DNA of 64,000 bases from Guillardia theta CCMP2712 (Eukaryota > Cryptophyceae > Pyrenomonadales > Geminigeraceae), in assembly GCF_000315625.1 (NCBI RefSeq), contig NW_005434664.1, positions 186,001 to 250,000 on the forward strand, in the 5' to 3' direction. Positions 52,815 through 62,581 of this stretch are shown here, in pieces. The translations under genes were made by a program, and so were the position numbers. A model generated the notes under the pieces. It did not search any database. It was not told the DNA's origin and saw nothing but the letters and a program-made list of their open reading frames with translations. Every line of letters starts with the position of its first letter. The stretch's first letter is position 1.

Positions 52815-54159
52815 GGGTCAGCGGTGCGGGGGGCTGCTGCTGTCGGAGCAGGAGCGTAGGGGTCTGATATGAAGGCTCTGCGATGCAAGGGGGCGGAGGA
52901 ACTATGCATGTAAAAGGTATTATAAACGAGGAGATGCGGGGGCCTAATGTCACGGCGGTTCGGCCAACAGCTACGAGAGTCACGATACCAGTCGGTCGAT
53001 CGCCTGTAAGGCCAGGCAGCAGCACGTCGGGAGAGCGAGTGTGGCCGGGTAGACCTCACCGTTTGGTAGCGTTGCTTTCCTTTAAGTGTCTCGTAATGGC
53101 TGGGTTGAGATCTGCAGGCCAAGGCGGAACGTGACGTTTCGTGGAAGGGAGTAAAGTCTGTCCCAAGTTACGGGGCTGTGTGTCACGTTTGAGGCGACTG
53201 GCCGGGTAGACTTTACCGTTTGGTAGAGTTGCTTTCCTTTCAGTGTCTCATGATGGCTGGGTTGAGATCTGCAGGCCAAGGCGGAACGTGCCGTTTGAAG
53301 TTTCGACGAATCGAGTGCACTCTAGAAAGATCTTACGAAGAGGTCGCTGGTATCAGAGTCACGGTTCGAGGTGGTCAACCCTGTATGTAGTAAAACTCGC
53401 AGTGAGTCCCCGACTCCAAGGGGTCGGCTCGCTGCTTGAGACCGTCAAACAGTTGACTAAAAGTATCACTCATCCGAGGCATTGGCTAGCCTGACTGGTG
53501 TCTTCCTTGACCAGAACAATCTTGCCGTCATCGACTTGCTTGGGCTTATTCTGATGACAAAACAGATCAGCTGGGCCTTCATTCGTGAACGGATCAGCTA
53601 CTTCTGCATTCGAGGATAGATCAGCTACTCCTTCATGCGGTGTGACAGCCCCCGAAGCTTTTCGGGTTTCAGGCGACTAGAGCGAATTCTCAAGGCACCT
53701 CCGCTGGATCACACATAAAGGTGTAGAGTAGACATGTCGAGCTTACTAGATCAGGGTGGCATACAACATGAGCAGAGAACAGACCCTCCTAGCTGAAGAG
53801 GCTGATCCTTATATAAGCTAAGGGAAGGACTAGGGGTACTGCTCCCTGACGCACGAGCACACTTGCCTCGTGCGAGCTCTTGCCTCTGGCAAGCTTCTGC
53901 TGCACCTCTTACCAAGAATGAGGAAACCACCCGTACCAGCGAGTCTCGCCGTGCTAGGGCTCTGATACGGTGATAGATAAGCTACTCCTTCACTCGTGGA
54001 TACATCAGGTACTTGCTCATTCGGTGATCGATCAGCTTCTTCTTCACTCGTGGAAAGTTGGGCTGCTCTGTACGATGGGTTTATTATTTACAGTATTCTA
54101 CGCATCCTCCATTCTCGGATGATATCGCCTCCTCAGCTCCTACCCAGCCCCGCTCGCTC

Positions 54160-54507
54160 TTACCACTCCAGTGCCCCCGCCGTCACGTCCTCGAAGGACT
54201 CCGCAAACACAGTGTTGATCTGCCAGCTCGCGCTCGTCCTCCCCTGTCGTCCCTCCTTGAGCCCTGCTGCTACCTTCCTCGCCTCCATCACTCCCCGCAT
54301 CAGCTCCTTCCCCTCCGACTCCACCCTCACAGCTCTCCCTGCTGGCTGCCTCGCCTCCTCCGCACACGGCGATGAGGGCGCGTGAGCATCGAGGTATGCC
54401 TGCTGGGAGGGGGAGAGCCTGAAGCAGGGGCGGGAGGGGCGACAGGGAGGGGAGGGGGGAGAGGGAGGGAGGTCGACGATGGTGATGGCGAGGACGAAGG
54501 GAGGCAT
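54160..54507 (-). CDS. LSPSQQAYLDAH-family small protein, subfamily 2 (115 aa)
   Basis: Starts MPPFVLAITIVDLPPSPPSP; core FRLSPSQQAYLDAHAPSSPC, then EEARQPAGRAVRVESEGKEL, MEARKVAAGLKEGRQ and FAESFEDVTAGALEW. Compared with subfamily 1 it keeps VDL, LSPxQQA, DAH, EE, AG-VRV, VMEAR and SFxDVT, while the DNA is much diverged, so the protein frame looks selected. Head-to-head with the next copy, 254 bp apart. Confidence 0.6.
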   Translation of the reverse strand: MPPFVLAITIVDLPPSPPSPPCRPSRPCFRLSPSQQAYLDAHAPSSPCAEEARQPAGRAVRVESEGKELMRGVMEARKVAAGLKEGRQGRTSASWQINTVFAESFEDVTAGALEW

Positions 54508-54761
54508 GCCTGCTGCTGAGGGAGCTGTGGGTGCGGAGGAGAGGCTGGAAGCTGCGGATCAAGGGAGTGGTGGGGCGGGGCAAGCCTCCGTAAGGGGTTT
54601 GAAAGACGCGACTGCTCTTGCGAGGGTCAAGAGAAGATAGAAGCCCGCCTCAGACCTTGAAGAGATCTAGAAGTTTCTTTAAAGGGTCGGAGACGTGTGG
54701 ACGTAAGCAAGGCATCTTGTAACAAGGTTCTCTTTCCACCGCATCGCGAGGACGCAGACCC

Positions 54762-55100
54762 ATGCCCTGCTCCGTCTCCCTCGTCGACCTCTCCCTCTCC
54801 CGCGCCCTCCCTCCCTCTCGTCCCCGCCCTTCCCTCAAGCTCTCTCCCGCTCAGCAGGCCTTCGTCGACGCCCACAGGCCCTCGGGCAGCCGGATGGAGG
54901 AGGAGCTGCCGGCGGGGGCAGTGAGAGTGAAGTCGGGAGGGGAGGGGGTGATGGCGGGAGTGATGGAGGCGAGGAGGCGAGGCGTGCGGGTATCAGCGGA
55001 GGACATCAGGGAGGAGCGAGGAGGGCCGATGAGGAGGAAGTGGTGCTGTATGGCTGGAGGATCGTTTCAAGATGTGACGACTGCAGCGGAAGCTTGGTAG
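54762..55100 (+). CDS. LSPAQQAFVDAH-family small protein, subfamily 1, shortened (112 aa)
   Basis: Identical start MPCSVSLVDLSL and core, but the insert is replaced by GGPMRRKWCCMAGGSFQDVT and the end is AAEAW. Its upstream 150 bp differ from the other subfamily-1 copies, so its promoter may be different or lost. Confidence 0.55.
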   Translation: MPCSVSLVDLSLSRALPPSRPRPSLKLSPAQQAFVDAHRPSGSRMEEELPAGAVRVKSGGEGVMAGVMEARRRGVRVSAEDIREERGGPMRRKWCCMAGGSFQDVTTAAEAW

Positions 55101-55585
55101 CTCAGCATCAACGCATGACGGTCTTATGCTGAGAGAGCTTACTCAGTCTAGTACAATACAGGCAAGACATCGTGGACTGAGTGTGACATTCGCTCGTGAC
55201 CGATACACCATTGATCGACAATCCTTGTCCCTTATGACGTGTTGAGTGCGATGCCTGATGACCTGAGATCGGACTTGTGACATCAAGTCGATCGCACATC
55301 TTAACTGGTGGGCTGACATCGTCGCACGGATATGTTTCCCTGCTTGCTGTTGCTTGTGCTCAAGAGGTCGAAAGAGTGTGGCAGGTGCATCTCACGGACT
55401 GGATTGAACATCCCGATATGTCATCGCCACATGGGATGTCAAGTATGCAGTGCGACTGGTTTTGCAGCAGAGTCCGACGATTCCCCTTATCGTCTCCTCC
55501 TGCGCACCCGCATCGCACAACACAACACTTCATACAAACAATATTCAAGCTATCTAACAAACACACCCTTCTTCATGCTCGCCCT

Positions 55586-55840
55586 TCACTGCATCCCAGC
55601 GTAGAACGATGTTGGCCCACTCTTGGCTGCCGCCTTAGCGCCCTTGGCAGCCTTGCCCTTCCCTTTCGCTGTCTTCACGCCAGAAAGAGGCAAGAGGGTC
55701 ATTGCTCCTGCAAACGCGTTCAGTGCGCTCAGCTGCATGACAAGGGGACAGACCAGCTTCAGGTGGAACGTCTGGCCCGAGACTGGTGCAATCCCGGACA
55801 TAGCCGTTATGTCCAGAAAGATTGATGCCCCCGTCAGCAT
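55586..55840 (-). CDS. Small membrane protein with Lys/Ala/Gly tail, copy 2
   Basis: Inverted copy of 48777-49031: MLTGASIF start (Thr for Met at residue 3), the rest same. Homology stops about 30 bp upstream of the acceptor-like GTCGCGCAG, so any first exon of copy 1 is absent here; if the gene needs that exon, this copy is dead or uses a new one. Confidence 0.45.
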   Translation of the reverse strand: MLTGASIFLDITAMSGIAPVSGQTFHLKLVCPLVMQLSALNAFAGAMTLLPLSGVKTAKGKGKAAKGAKAAAKSGPTSFYAGMQ

Positions 55841-56049
55841 CTGCGCGACACCACATCATGCAAACAGACGATGAACGCTGCTTGGAGTACAAGGATTTGA
55901 AGGTTAACGAGATGAGTGGCAGGAACTAAAAGTTTATTTGACAGTGTAGCATAGTCTTGAAGTGAGTTAACAAGCACCTACTACACACATACATTGTGTA
56001 TATCCAAAATTCCTTCTCGCAGACTCTTTCTCCCGTAAAACTCCAACCT

Positions 56050-56415
56050 TCAGGTCCTCCACGCCCCCGCTGCCTCCGCCACATCCTTGAACGACCCCCT
56101 TGCCCCCAAGCTCTTCTTGCTTGCCAGCATAAGCCTCCTCCCTTCCATCGGCCCTCCTCGCTCCTCCCCGATGTCTTCCGCTGATACCCGCACGCCTCGC
56201 CTCCTCGCCTCCATCACTCCCGCCATCACCCCCTCCCCTCCCGACTTCACTCTCACTGCCCCCGCCGGCAGCTCCTCCTCCATCCGGCTGCCCGAGGGCC
56301 TGTGGGCGTCGACGAAGGCCTGCTGAGCGGGAGAGAGCTTGAGGGAAGGGCGGGGACGAGAGGGAGGGAGGGCGCGGGAGAGGGAGAGGTCGACGAGGGA
56401 GACGGAGCAGGGCAT
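56050..56415 (-). CDS. LSPAQQAFVDAH-family small protein, subfamily 1 (121 aa)
   Basis: Same insert as the 51198 copy (LASKKSLGARGSFKDV), with Val-to-Ala near the end. Upstream similarity to the other copies lasts only about 60 bp beyond the ATG (TCAGCGGTGCGGG on the plus strand), then diverges. Confidence 0.6.
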   Translation of the reverse strand: MPCSVSLVDLSLSRALPPSRPRPSLKLSPAQQAFVDAHRPSGSRMEEELPAGAVRVKSGGEGVMAGVMEARRRGVRVSAEDIGEERGGPMEGRRLMLASKKSLGARGSFKDVAEAAGAWRT

Positions 56416-56599
56416 GGGTCAGCGGTGCGGGCGGCTGCAGCTGTCGGAGCAGGAGCGTCGAGGTCTGATATGAAGGCAGAGCCCTCGAGATGCGGAGGTC
56501 TGCACCGAGATGCGTGGGGGTCAAAACCTCTTACAGGGCTGTCACGATACCGAGATAAGCCTGCTTCAAACGCTTTGACTGTGAGCGTCGATGACCGCT

Positions 56600-57025
56600 G
56601 CATCTGATCCCCTGGTCTCGGAGGCCACAGCCGATCAAGGAGTGCTCGATCACAGACTCTACAATCAGTCTCAACTCGGTGTCACCAACCTACAGCACGG
56701 TGCGGATCTTTTACTCAAAGCGGATAGTTTAGTGACACCCGGGTCACAAATCACTCAGTGTCTGTCGCCGAGCTGCCTGACGGGCCCCGGGGGCCCTTCA
56801 GTTTCGCTTTCCTAGCCGGAGCCAGTCACTGTCTCGACGAGCACACGCGGCAGCATACAAGAAGCTCAGCTACCCTTGACTCCCTCCCTTATCCATTGAC
56901 ATGTGCAGTCAGTCAGCTGCCACCGCACAATGATGCTTACGACTGTCACTGTATTGCCTGGCTGCGAGTCTCAAGAGCAGTCTCTGCTTCCACTCTCATG
57001 CTGCAGGAGCGAAGCTCCTCGTCCT
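56600..57025. other. Spacer with GGGCCCCGGGGGCCC palindrome, no gene
   Basis: Short GC-rich motif at about 56779-56796 and CACTCAGTGTCTGTC, as in the GC-rich blocks. No coding frame is supported. Confidence 0.3.
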
Positions 57026-57099
57026 CTACTGCCGATCTAGTCCAGTGCCGTCTCCAACCAACCCAACGGCGATAACGCTTCGAGATTCATAGAGATGCT

Positions 57100-58090
57100 G
57101 ATTGTTGCTCTTTGTGAATTGTTTATTCCTGCAAGCCCTATGTACTCTTAGCCTATTCGCAAACACACAAATACACCTATTGTACATCCCGCTCGCCTTG
57201 TCTCCCTGACTCGCCTGGCATTTGCCTCGCCTCAGCTCATCCACGCCCCCGCTGCCTCCGTCACATCCTTGAACGACCCCCGTGATCGCTTCCCGCTCCC
57301 AACCATGAGCCTCCTCCCTTCCATCGGCCTTCCTCGCTCCTCCCCGATGTCCTCCGCTGATACCCGCACGCCTCGCCTCCTCGCCTCCATCACTCCCGCC
57401 ATCACCCCCTCCCCTCCCGACTTCACTCTCACTGCCCCCGCCGGCAGCTCCTCCTCCATCCGCCTGCCCGAGGGCCTGTGGGCGTCGACGAAGGCCTGCT
57501 GAGCGGGAGAGAGCTTGAGGGAAGGGCGGGGACGAGAGGGAGGGAGGGCGCGGGAGAGGGAGAGGTCGACGAGGGAGACGGAGCAGGGCATGGGTCAGCG
57601 GTGCGGGGGGCTGCTGCTGTCGGAGCAGGAGCGTCGGGGTCTGATATAAAGGCTCTGCGATGCAAGGGGGCGGAGGAGATATGCATGTAAAAGGTATTAT
57701 AAACGAGGAGATGCGGGGGCCTAATGTCACGGCGGTTCGGCCAACAGCTACGAGAGTCACGATACCAGTCGGTCGATCGCCTGTAAGGCCAGGCAGCAGC
57801 ACGTCGGGAGAGCGAGTGTGGCCGGGTAGACCTCACCGTTTGTTAGAGCTGCTTTTCTCTCAGTGTCTCGTAATGGCTGGGTTGAGATCTGCGGGCCAAG
57901 GCGGAACGTGACGTTTCGTGGAAGGGAGTAAAGTCTATCCCAAGTTACGGGGCTGTGTGTCACGTTTGAGGCGACTGGCCGGGTAGACTTCACCGTTTGG
58001 TAGAGGTGCATTCCTTCAGGCCAAGGCAGAACGTGACGTTTGAAGTTTCGACGAATCGAGCGGCAGTCTAGAAAGATCTTACGAAGAGGG
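57100..58090 (-). repeat. Direct repeat of the 52.35-53.34 kb unit
   Basis: From TGTTTATTCC and AAATACACCTATTGTACATC at the 3' flank through the gene and the promoter-like tandem segment. Same orientation, about 4.75 kb away, over 95% identical by eye in most parts. Confidence 0.8.
57232..57591 (-). CDS. LSPAQQAFVDAH-family small protein, subfamily 1 (119 aa)
   Basis: A near-copy of the 52455 gene including both flanks (57.03-58.09 kb matches 52.35-53.34 kb in the same orientation), with Ser-to-Arg changes (SGRRME). Upstream it retains the TATAATACC and CCGGGTAGACC segments. Confidence 0.6.
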   Translation of the reverse strand: MPCSVSLVDLSLSRALPPSRPRPSLKLSPAQQAFVDAHRPSGRRMEEELPAGAVRVKSGGEGVMAGVMEARRRGVRVSAEDIGEERGRPMEGRRLMVGSGKRSRGSFKDVTEAAGAWMS

Positions 58091-58109
58091 TGCTGATATT
58101 CCCAGTGTC

Positions 58110-58440
58110 ACGCGTCAGTTTCACGTTCCGCAGATCGGCCGGACTTCGGCGGGCCCGTCACCTTAGTCACTCACAGTACGGTCGGACACTGCCGACACCT
58201 CAGTGTGACGGAGCCTCGGCGGGAGCTGCGGAGCCTGTCACCGGGCACCCCGGTTGTGACTGCCAGGGCCACCTTCTTGGTCAGAGTCAGAGTGCGACTG
58301 TTCATTTTTCCGAATCATTAGGTAGAAACCTGCCACGGTACTACCGGGTATGTTAAGTTACATCCGGAGCCTGGCACCTGTGTCACTGGCGAAGCTGCGG
58401 CGCCTACCGGTCACGGGCAGCCTGTTCGCCTTCCGCCTCC
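58110..58440. repeat. GC-rich repeat block 2
   Basis: GTCACCTTAGTCACTCACAG, GAGCCTCGGCGGGAGC, GTCACCGGGCACCCCGG and CGGTCACGGGCAG motifs shared with the blocks at 7.0, 61 and 63 kb. It lies just downstream of the PARN-like gene's stop. Confidence 0.4.
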
Positions 58441-58541
58441 AACCACTGAGGATGCCCCAACTTAGAGTCAATCTTTATGTGTCATACTCCTTGACAACCT
58501 GATGGGTGTACTCTCTTTGCTAACTTCAGACCACTCACCTC

Positions 58542-60608
58542 TCATGGGCCCTCAGACGCTGCCGTTTCGCTTTTGATCTCTGGCAACGGATGAGCTACTC
58601 CTCCCTGTTTACTGTTCCCTCGCCCCTGTCTCCTCCAGTTTCCTTCTGCCCCTGCCTCTCCTCGAGCTGACGATCCTCGACTGCCATCCAGGGGAAGCTG
58701 GTAGGCCTCTCTCAGAGTCATCACAGAAGCTCCTTGCCGGAAGAGGTTGTCTCCATGGCCCGGGCGGTTCACTATCGCCATGGCATCGGCTTCCGAGAGC
58801 TCCTTGAGAAGGAGAGCATAGCTGGTGTCGTCCAGCCGACGGAGAGAAACCTTGCTGGGGGCAAACCAGCCACAAACATTCTTGATCGACGATTCGGAGG
58901 GGAGACCGATGACAACCAGGGTGGTCATGTCCTCATCCAGGAGTCGGTCTTGCGCCTGATCCACACAGACTGATTTGAAGTTTCTTGGCACGTGCAGAAC
59001 ATTCCGGGCCTTGTCTCCATCTGATAAGACGTCCCTGAACATGTCCCCAAAGATACAGCCTGTTGCAAACGCATCCCAGCCGCTTTCGTGCAGCTTCTGG
59101 GAGGAATAATGTTTGAAGTCACTATGAAGGGACACCCTACAGGCGGTTGAGGCATTCCGAGATCTCCTGTAAAGGTCCAAGAGGTTGGTGAGTTGGGCAT
59201 CTTCTTGTTTGAAAGCCACGTGAGCAAGGTACTTGGTATCGTACACTTGGGGGAAGCTCCTGTGAACGATGCTTTTGAACTCCATCAGAGTGTTGGGCAG
59301 ACGGCATTCAAAATGAGAGATCAGAAACATCAGGTCGTACAACCCGTTGTGTACCACCATGGGCTTCTTGCTTGATGACAGCACATTGAAAATGTGCCGA
59401 AACCCAAGACGAGATTGTAGGATCTGATGCGCTTTCTCTGTCGTACGCTTCCGCCAGCTCTCATCTCCCCGCGAGCAAACCAGCCGCATGACAAGAGGGT
59501 TGCAGGGCTCTTTCCTCGTCATCACAACCAGCTTCGGGTACTTCATCGCAACCTGCTGCTGCAGTGCAAGCCTGATGAAGGAGTTCGCACTGGGAAACAT
59601 GTATTCTTCATTCCCCGCCTGCTCGCCTACACCATTCATCCACGCATCCAGTCCATCCATGAGCCTGTTCAACAGAACAAGATCTCCCTCTCTTGTGATT
59701 GCAACAGGTCTGGACTGTCTGAACTCGCTCTTCTCCACTCCGAACTGTCTCATGACGTCATAGCGGACGTAGACCTCTCCAAGGGCATCGGTGTAAGGGA
59801 TCCCATCGTAGAACCATCGGTTGAAGTCCAGCTGGCACTGCCCTATGTGAAACTCGTGGATGGTGTTGACGTCCAATGTTACCCGAGGGCTCGAGCTTGA
59901 CCTGGAGGAGGGGAACACGAAGAAAGTGTAGGGTCTAGCGATCAACCCACCATTCTTCTCATCCTTGTGAAAGATGCACAGCCCTACAGATATGATGCTG
60001 TTCGAGGAAGCGACCTCTCGCATCTTCATGTACCGATCTTCGAGGTCCTCCATCCATTGGAATTCGTCGTAGGTCTGCAACGAAGTCATCTCAAGGTCCA
60101 GAGTGTAAAATTCACAGGATGGCAGCATGCTCTCGATCTGACTAGCAACTTGCGGGAACATCGAGCGATCGATGAAGGACTTCTTGGATTTTGCAGGTCT
60201 CCAAAGGCCGAAAGTTGATGACAATTCAGGGATAGACTTGAGATAAGTCAAAGGGTTAACCCTCTTCGAGATGGACTTGCAGGCTTCGATCACAAGGCTT
60301 CCCACTCGTCTCAGCATCGAACTCTTTGGCATGGAGCGTCTTTCATGAACTTGATCCAACCTCCACTTGCTCGCCTCGTAGGTCGGCTTGCTGATCTTGT
60401 CAACTCCTCTGAGTTCGGTGGAGCATCGACTATGATGGGTCCTATCCATGTCGACGGATTTCAGACCAGCATTGGAGTTGATTCTCACTGATAACGTTGG
60501 TGCCATCAACAGTAAACACATCAAGAACAAGCTGAGGGATGCCTTTGCTGATCGGCTGCAAGTCAGCATGCCTGCGAGGCGAAAGCTGCTTGCTAGCAAG
60601 GTTCCCAT
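58542..60608 (-). CDS. PARN/CAF1-family 3'-exoribonuclease (deadenylase) with ER-signal-like N-terminus (688 aa)
   Basis: One exon. The DEDDh set is complete: FYTLDLEMTSL (D171, E173), MVVHNGLYDLMFLISHF (D425), QVYDTKYLAHV, and LHESGWDAFATGCIFGDMF (H507, D512), the HEAGYDAFMTG motif of PARN. The family shortens poly(A) tails and trims small RNAs. The N-terminus has a basic segment, then SLSLFLMCLLLMAPTLS (residues 24-40), a signal-peptide core, then a long Ser/Lys/Arg-rich stretch before the nuclease domain, like a transit-peptide-type leader. In cryptophytes such a leader without Phe at the cleavage site would fit the periplastid space (nucleomorph cytosol); that is inference. An internal start at Met14 would give the same signal. 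The tail is Gly/Arg-rich. Confidence 0.85.
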   Translation of the reverse strand: MGTLLASSFRLAGMLTCSRSAKASLSLFLMCLLLMAPTLSVRINSNAGLKSVDMDRTHHSRCSTELRGVDKISKPTYEASKWRLDQVHERRSMPKSSMLRRVGSLVIEACKSISKRVNPLTYLKSIPELSSTFGLWRPAKSKKSFIDRSMFPQVASQIESMLPSCEFYTLDLEMTSLQTYDEFQWMEDLEDRYMKMREVASSNSIISVGLCIFHKDEKNGGLIARPYTFFVFPSSRSSSSPRVTLDVNTIHEFHIGQCQLDFNRWFYDGIPYTDALGEVYVRYDVMRQFGVEKSEFRQSRPVAITREGDLVLLNRLMDGLDAWMNGVGEQAGNEEYMFPSANSFIRLALQQQVAMKYPKLVVMTRKEPCNPLVMRLVCSRGDESWRKRTTEKAHQILQSRLGFRHIFNVLSSSKKPMVVHNGLYDLMFLISHFECRLPNTLMEFKSIVHRSFPQVYDTKYLAHVAFKQEDAQLTNLLDLYRRSRNASTACRVSLHSDFKHYSSQKLHESGWDAFATGCIFGDMFRDVLSDGDKARNVLHVPRNFKSVCVDQAQDRLLDEDMTTLVVIGLPSESSIKNVCGWFAPSKVSLRRLDDTSYALLLKELSEADAMAIVNRPGHGDNLFRQGASVMTLREAYQLPLDGSRGSSARGEAGAEGNWRRQGRGNSKQGGVAHPLPEIKSETAASEGP

Positions 60609-60859
60609 GGATCGCTCAGAGAGGCTATCATTCTTCCTCTAGTCTCCTGTATAGTTCCATCTACTCTTATGTCTTCTGTGCTGGCAGCAACTCCTTCTTT
60701 CCTCTCCCCCTCCCCTCATTATTGCCCATGTCCGTCGACATGGTGAACTTGGGACGAGGCCATTTGGAATCCGTCCCTTCCTCAGTTTCATTCATGAGGA
60801 CAACTTGGTTTTAAAACTCTTCCTGTCATATTCAAAATTCTAATTGGGAATTTTGACAA

Positions 60860-61640
60860 GACTCAACAGTGACTCCGGGCCCGAGCGGTGACTCTCTCGT
60901 CAGCGACCGTACCCGGTGACCCGCCGGGCCGCCGCACGCACTGCCCCACTGATGCAACCGGTTGAACCGGCCCGGGGATTTTTAATCAATCACGGCAGCC
61001 CGCGGCCGCCGGTAAACTTTGAAAGGCTCAGTGAGTCACTGTCCGACGGACCGTACTCACGGTCGCCGGCCCGCCCGCGCCGGCGCCGCGGCGCGGCCCG
61101 CCGGGGCCGGGGCCACTGGCGGCGGCAAGGGCCGGAAGTTTGAACTTGTTGAGTAACTGAGTCGACGAGCGGCGATCGGACCCGAGGCACCCCGTGACCG
61201 TGCCGTTCACTCACTCGGACCGTCGCCGGACGTTGCCAAGTTGAACCGTTGAACCGTGCCGGCCCGGCCCGGGCCGCGGCGCGTCCGACGGACCGTGCCA
61301 ATACTACGGGCCGGGCGGCGCCGCGAGCCCGGCTCCGGCCCCCGGGAGCCCGGTGATCGGACAGCGGCCTCCGATGATGCCGCCGCCGCGGCGCGCAGTG
61401 CGCCGCGGGCCCGGGGCCCGCCCGGCCGGGACCCCAGGAGCGGCGCCCGGCCTGGTGATCGGACACTGCGGCGGCCCAGCCCGGTAAAACGGGCCCGTCA
61501 GGCTTGCCAAGAAGTTGCCGCGCCGGCGGCGAATACTGAAATTGACCGGCACTCGAAGGTTGCGAGGCTGTATCGGAGCCTCGGAGGCAACCGTTGCAAC
61601 CGTTGGCTGTAAGCCCCCCGCTGGTTTGTCGGGGAGCAGT
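60860..61640. repeat. GC-rich repeat block 3
   Basis: About 780 bases, extremely GC-rich (CGCCGGCGCCGCGGCGCGG; GGCCCGGGCCGCGGCGCG), with GTGACTCT, GTCACTG and GTTGAACCG units repeated. Long open frames on both strands here come from base composition. 61640-61831 holds no gene. Confidence 0.5.
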
Positions 61641-61831
61641 CACGAGACGGCAGGGTCGAGATGGTCTAGAAGGTTCTTACGAAGGGTCAGACGGCCTTCT
61701 ACCCCGAAGAAGATTCAAAATTAAAAACAAATATCCGGGGAGATACCTGGGAGATACCCTCGACTTCTTCATCTCGCCCTCCTCTGCAGCCTGCTCTGCA
61801 GCCTCGTGCTACTGGTATCATCCGCCACAGC

Positions 61832-62179
61832 ATGACACGCGTCCTCGCCATCACCATCGTCGACCTCCCTCCCTCTCCCCCCTCCCCTCCCCGTCGCCCC
61901 TCCCGCCCCTGCTTCAGACTCTCCCCCTCCCAGCAGGCATACCTCGATGCTCAGGTGCCCACGTCGCCGTGTGCGGAGGAGGCGAGGCAGCCTGCAGGGA
62001 GAGGTGTGAGGGTGGAGTCGGAGGGGAAGGAGCTGATGCAGGGAGTGATGGAGGCGAGGAAGGCAGCAGCAGGGCTCAAGAAGGGACGACAGGAGGGAAC
62101 GGGCGCGAGCTGGCGGAGCCAAGTGTTTGCGGAGTCCTTCGAGGACGTGACGGCGGGGGCACTGGAGTTTCATGCATGA
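61832..62179 (+). CDS. LSPSQQAYLDAH-family small protein, subfamily 2 (115 aa)
   Basis: Starts MTRVLAITIVDLPPSPPSPP; FRLSPSQQAYLDAQVPTSPC, then RGVRVESEGKELMQGVMEAR, SQVFAESFEDVTAGALEFHA, stop 62177-62179. DAH is DAQ here. Tail-to-tail with the broken copy at 62582, 400 bp apart, with short inverted matches (ATGTACGATGTAGGATAG / CTATCGTACATCGTAC) between. Confidence 0.6.
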   Translation: MTRVLAITIVDLPPSPPSPPRRPSRPCFRLSPSQQAYLDAQVPTSPCAEEARQPAGRGVRVESEGKELMQGVMEARKAAAGLKKGRQEGTGASWRSQVFAESFEDVTAGALEFHA

Positions 62180-62581
62180 GCAAGAAGGGGAGTGTCGGAA
62201 GACAGTTGCAGCCTTGACGCGAATTGAGGATGTACGATGTAGGATAGATGTAAGTTAAGCGAGGGAACGATTGAATAAATTCATTTATACAATCATACAA
62301 TTCTGATAACCTTTCAATGTGCATGTTTAAACCTCTACAGTTGTGAAAAACAGCCTTGAAATGTGCATGAATACATGATGTCAATATCAAATTCCTTCAA
62401 ATCAGTTGTTCGAATACCTTTTTTCGCTTGGAATTGTGAAATTATTTTGGCTGTTGTGAAACACAAATCAAAAGGTTCGCCCGAGTTGAAATACACTCAT
62501 ATCACTATGTTTATTCCCATGCTTGAGCTTACATCTATCGTACATCGTACCTTCCCCACCTCTATTTAGCTTGATCAAAGC

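Larger units (their letters stand above)
52455..55872 (-). repeat. Right arm of the imperfect palindrome
   Basis: Mirror of 48746-51563. It retains two head-to-head family genes (54160-54507 minus and 54762-55100 plus) where the left arm has a single chimeric junction. The 53.49-54.05 insert is unmatched and holds repeated GATCAGCTACTCCTTC units and a CCCGAAGCTTTTCGGG hairpin. Confidence 0.85.

Noticed and set aside
51287-57502. Antisense frames over the small-gene family (MNDPLAPKLF type)
   Set aside because: They exist only in subfamily 1 and are not conserved in subfamily 2, while the sense frame is.
60860-61640. Ribosomal RNA or large ORFs in the GC block
   Set aside because: No rRNA core motif is recognisable; long frames on both strands reflect lack of A/T-rich stops.
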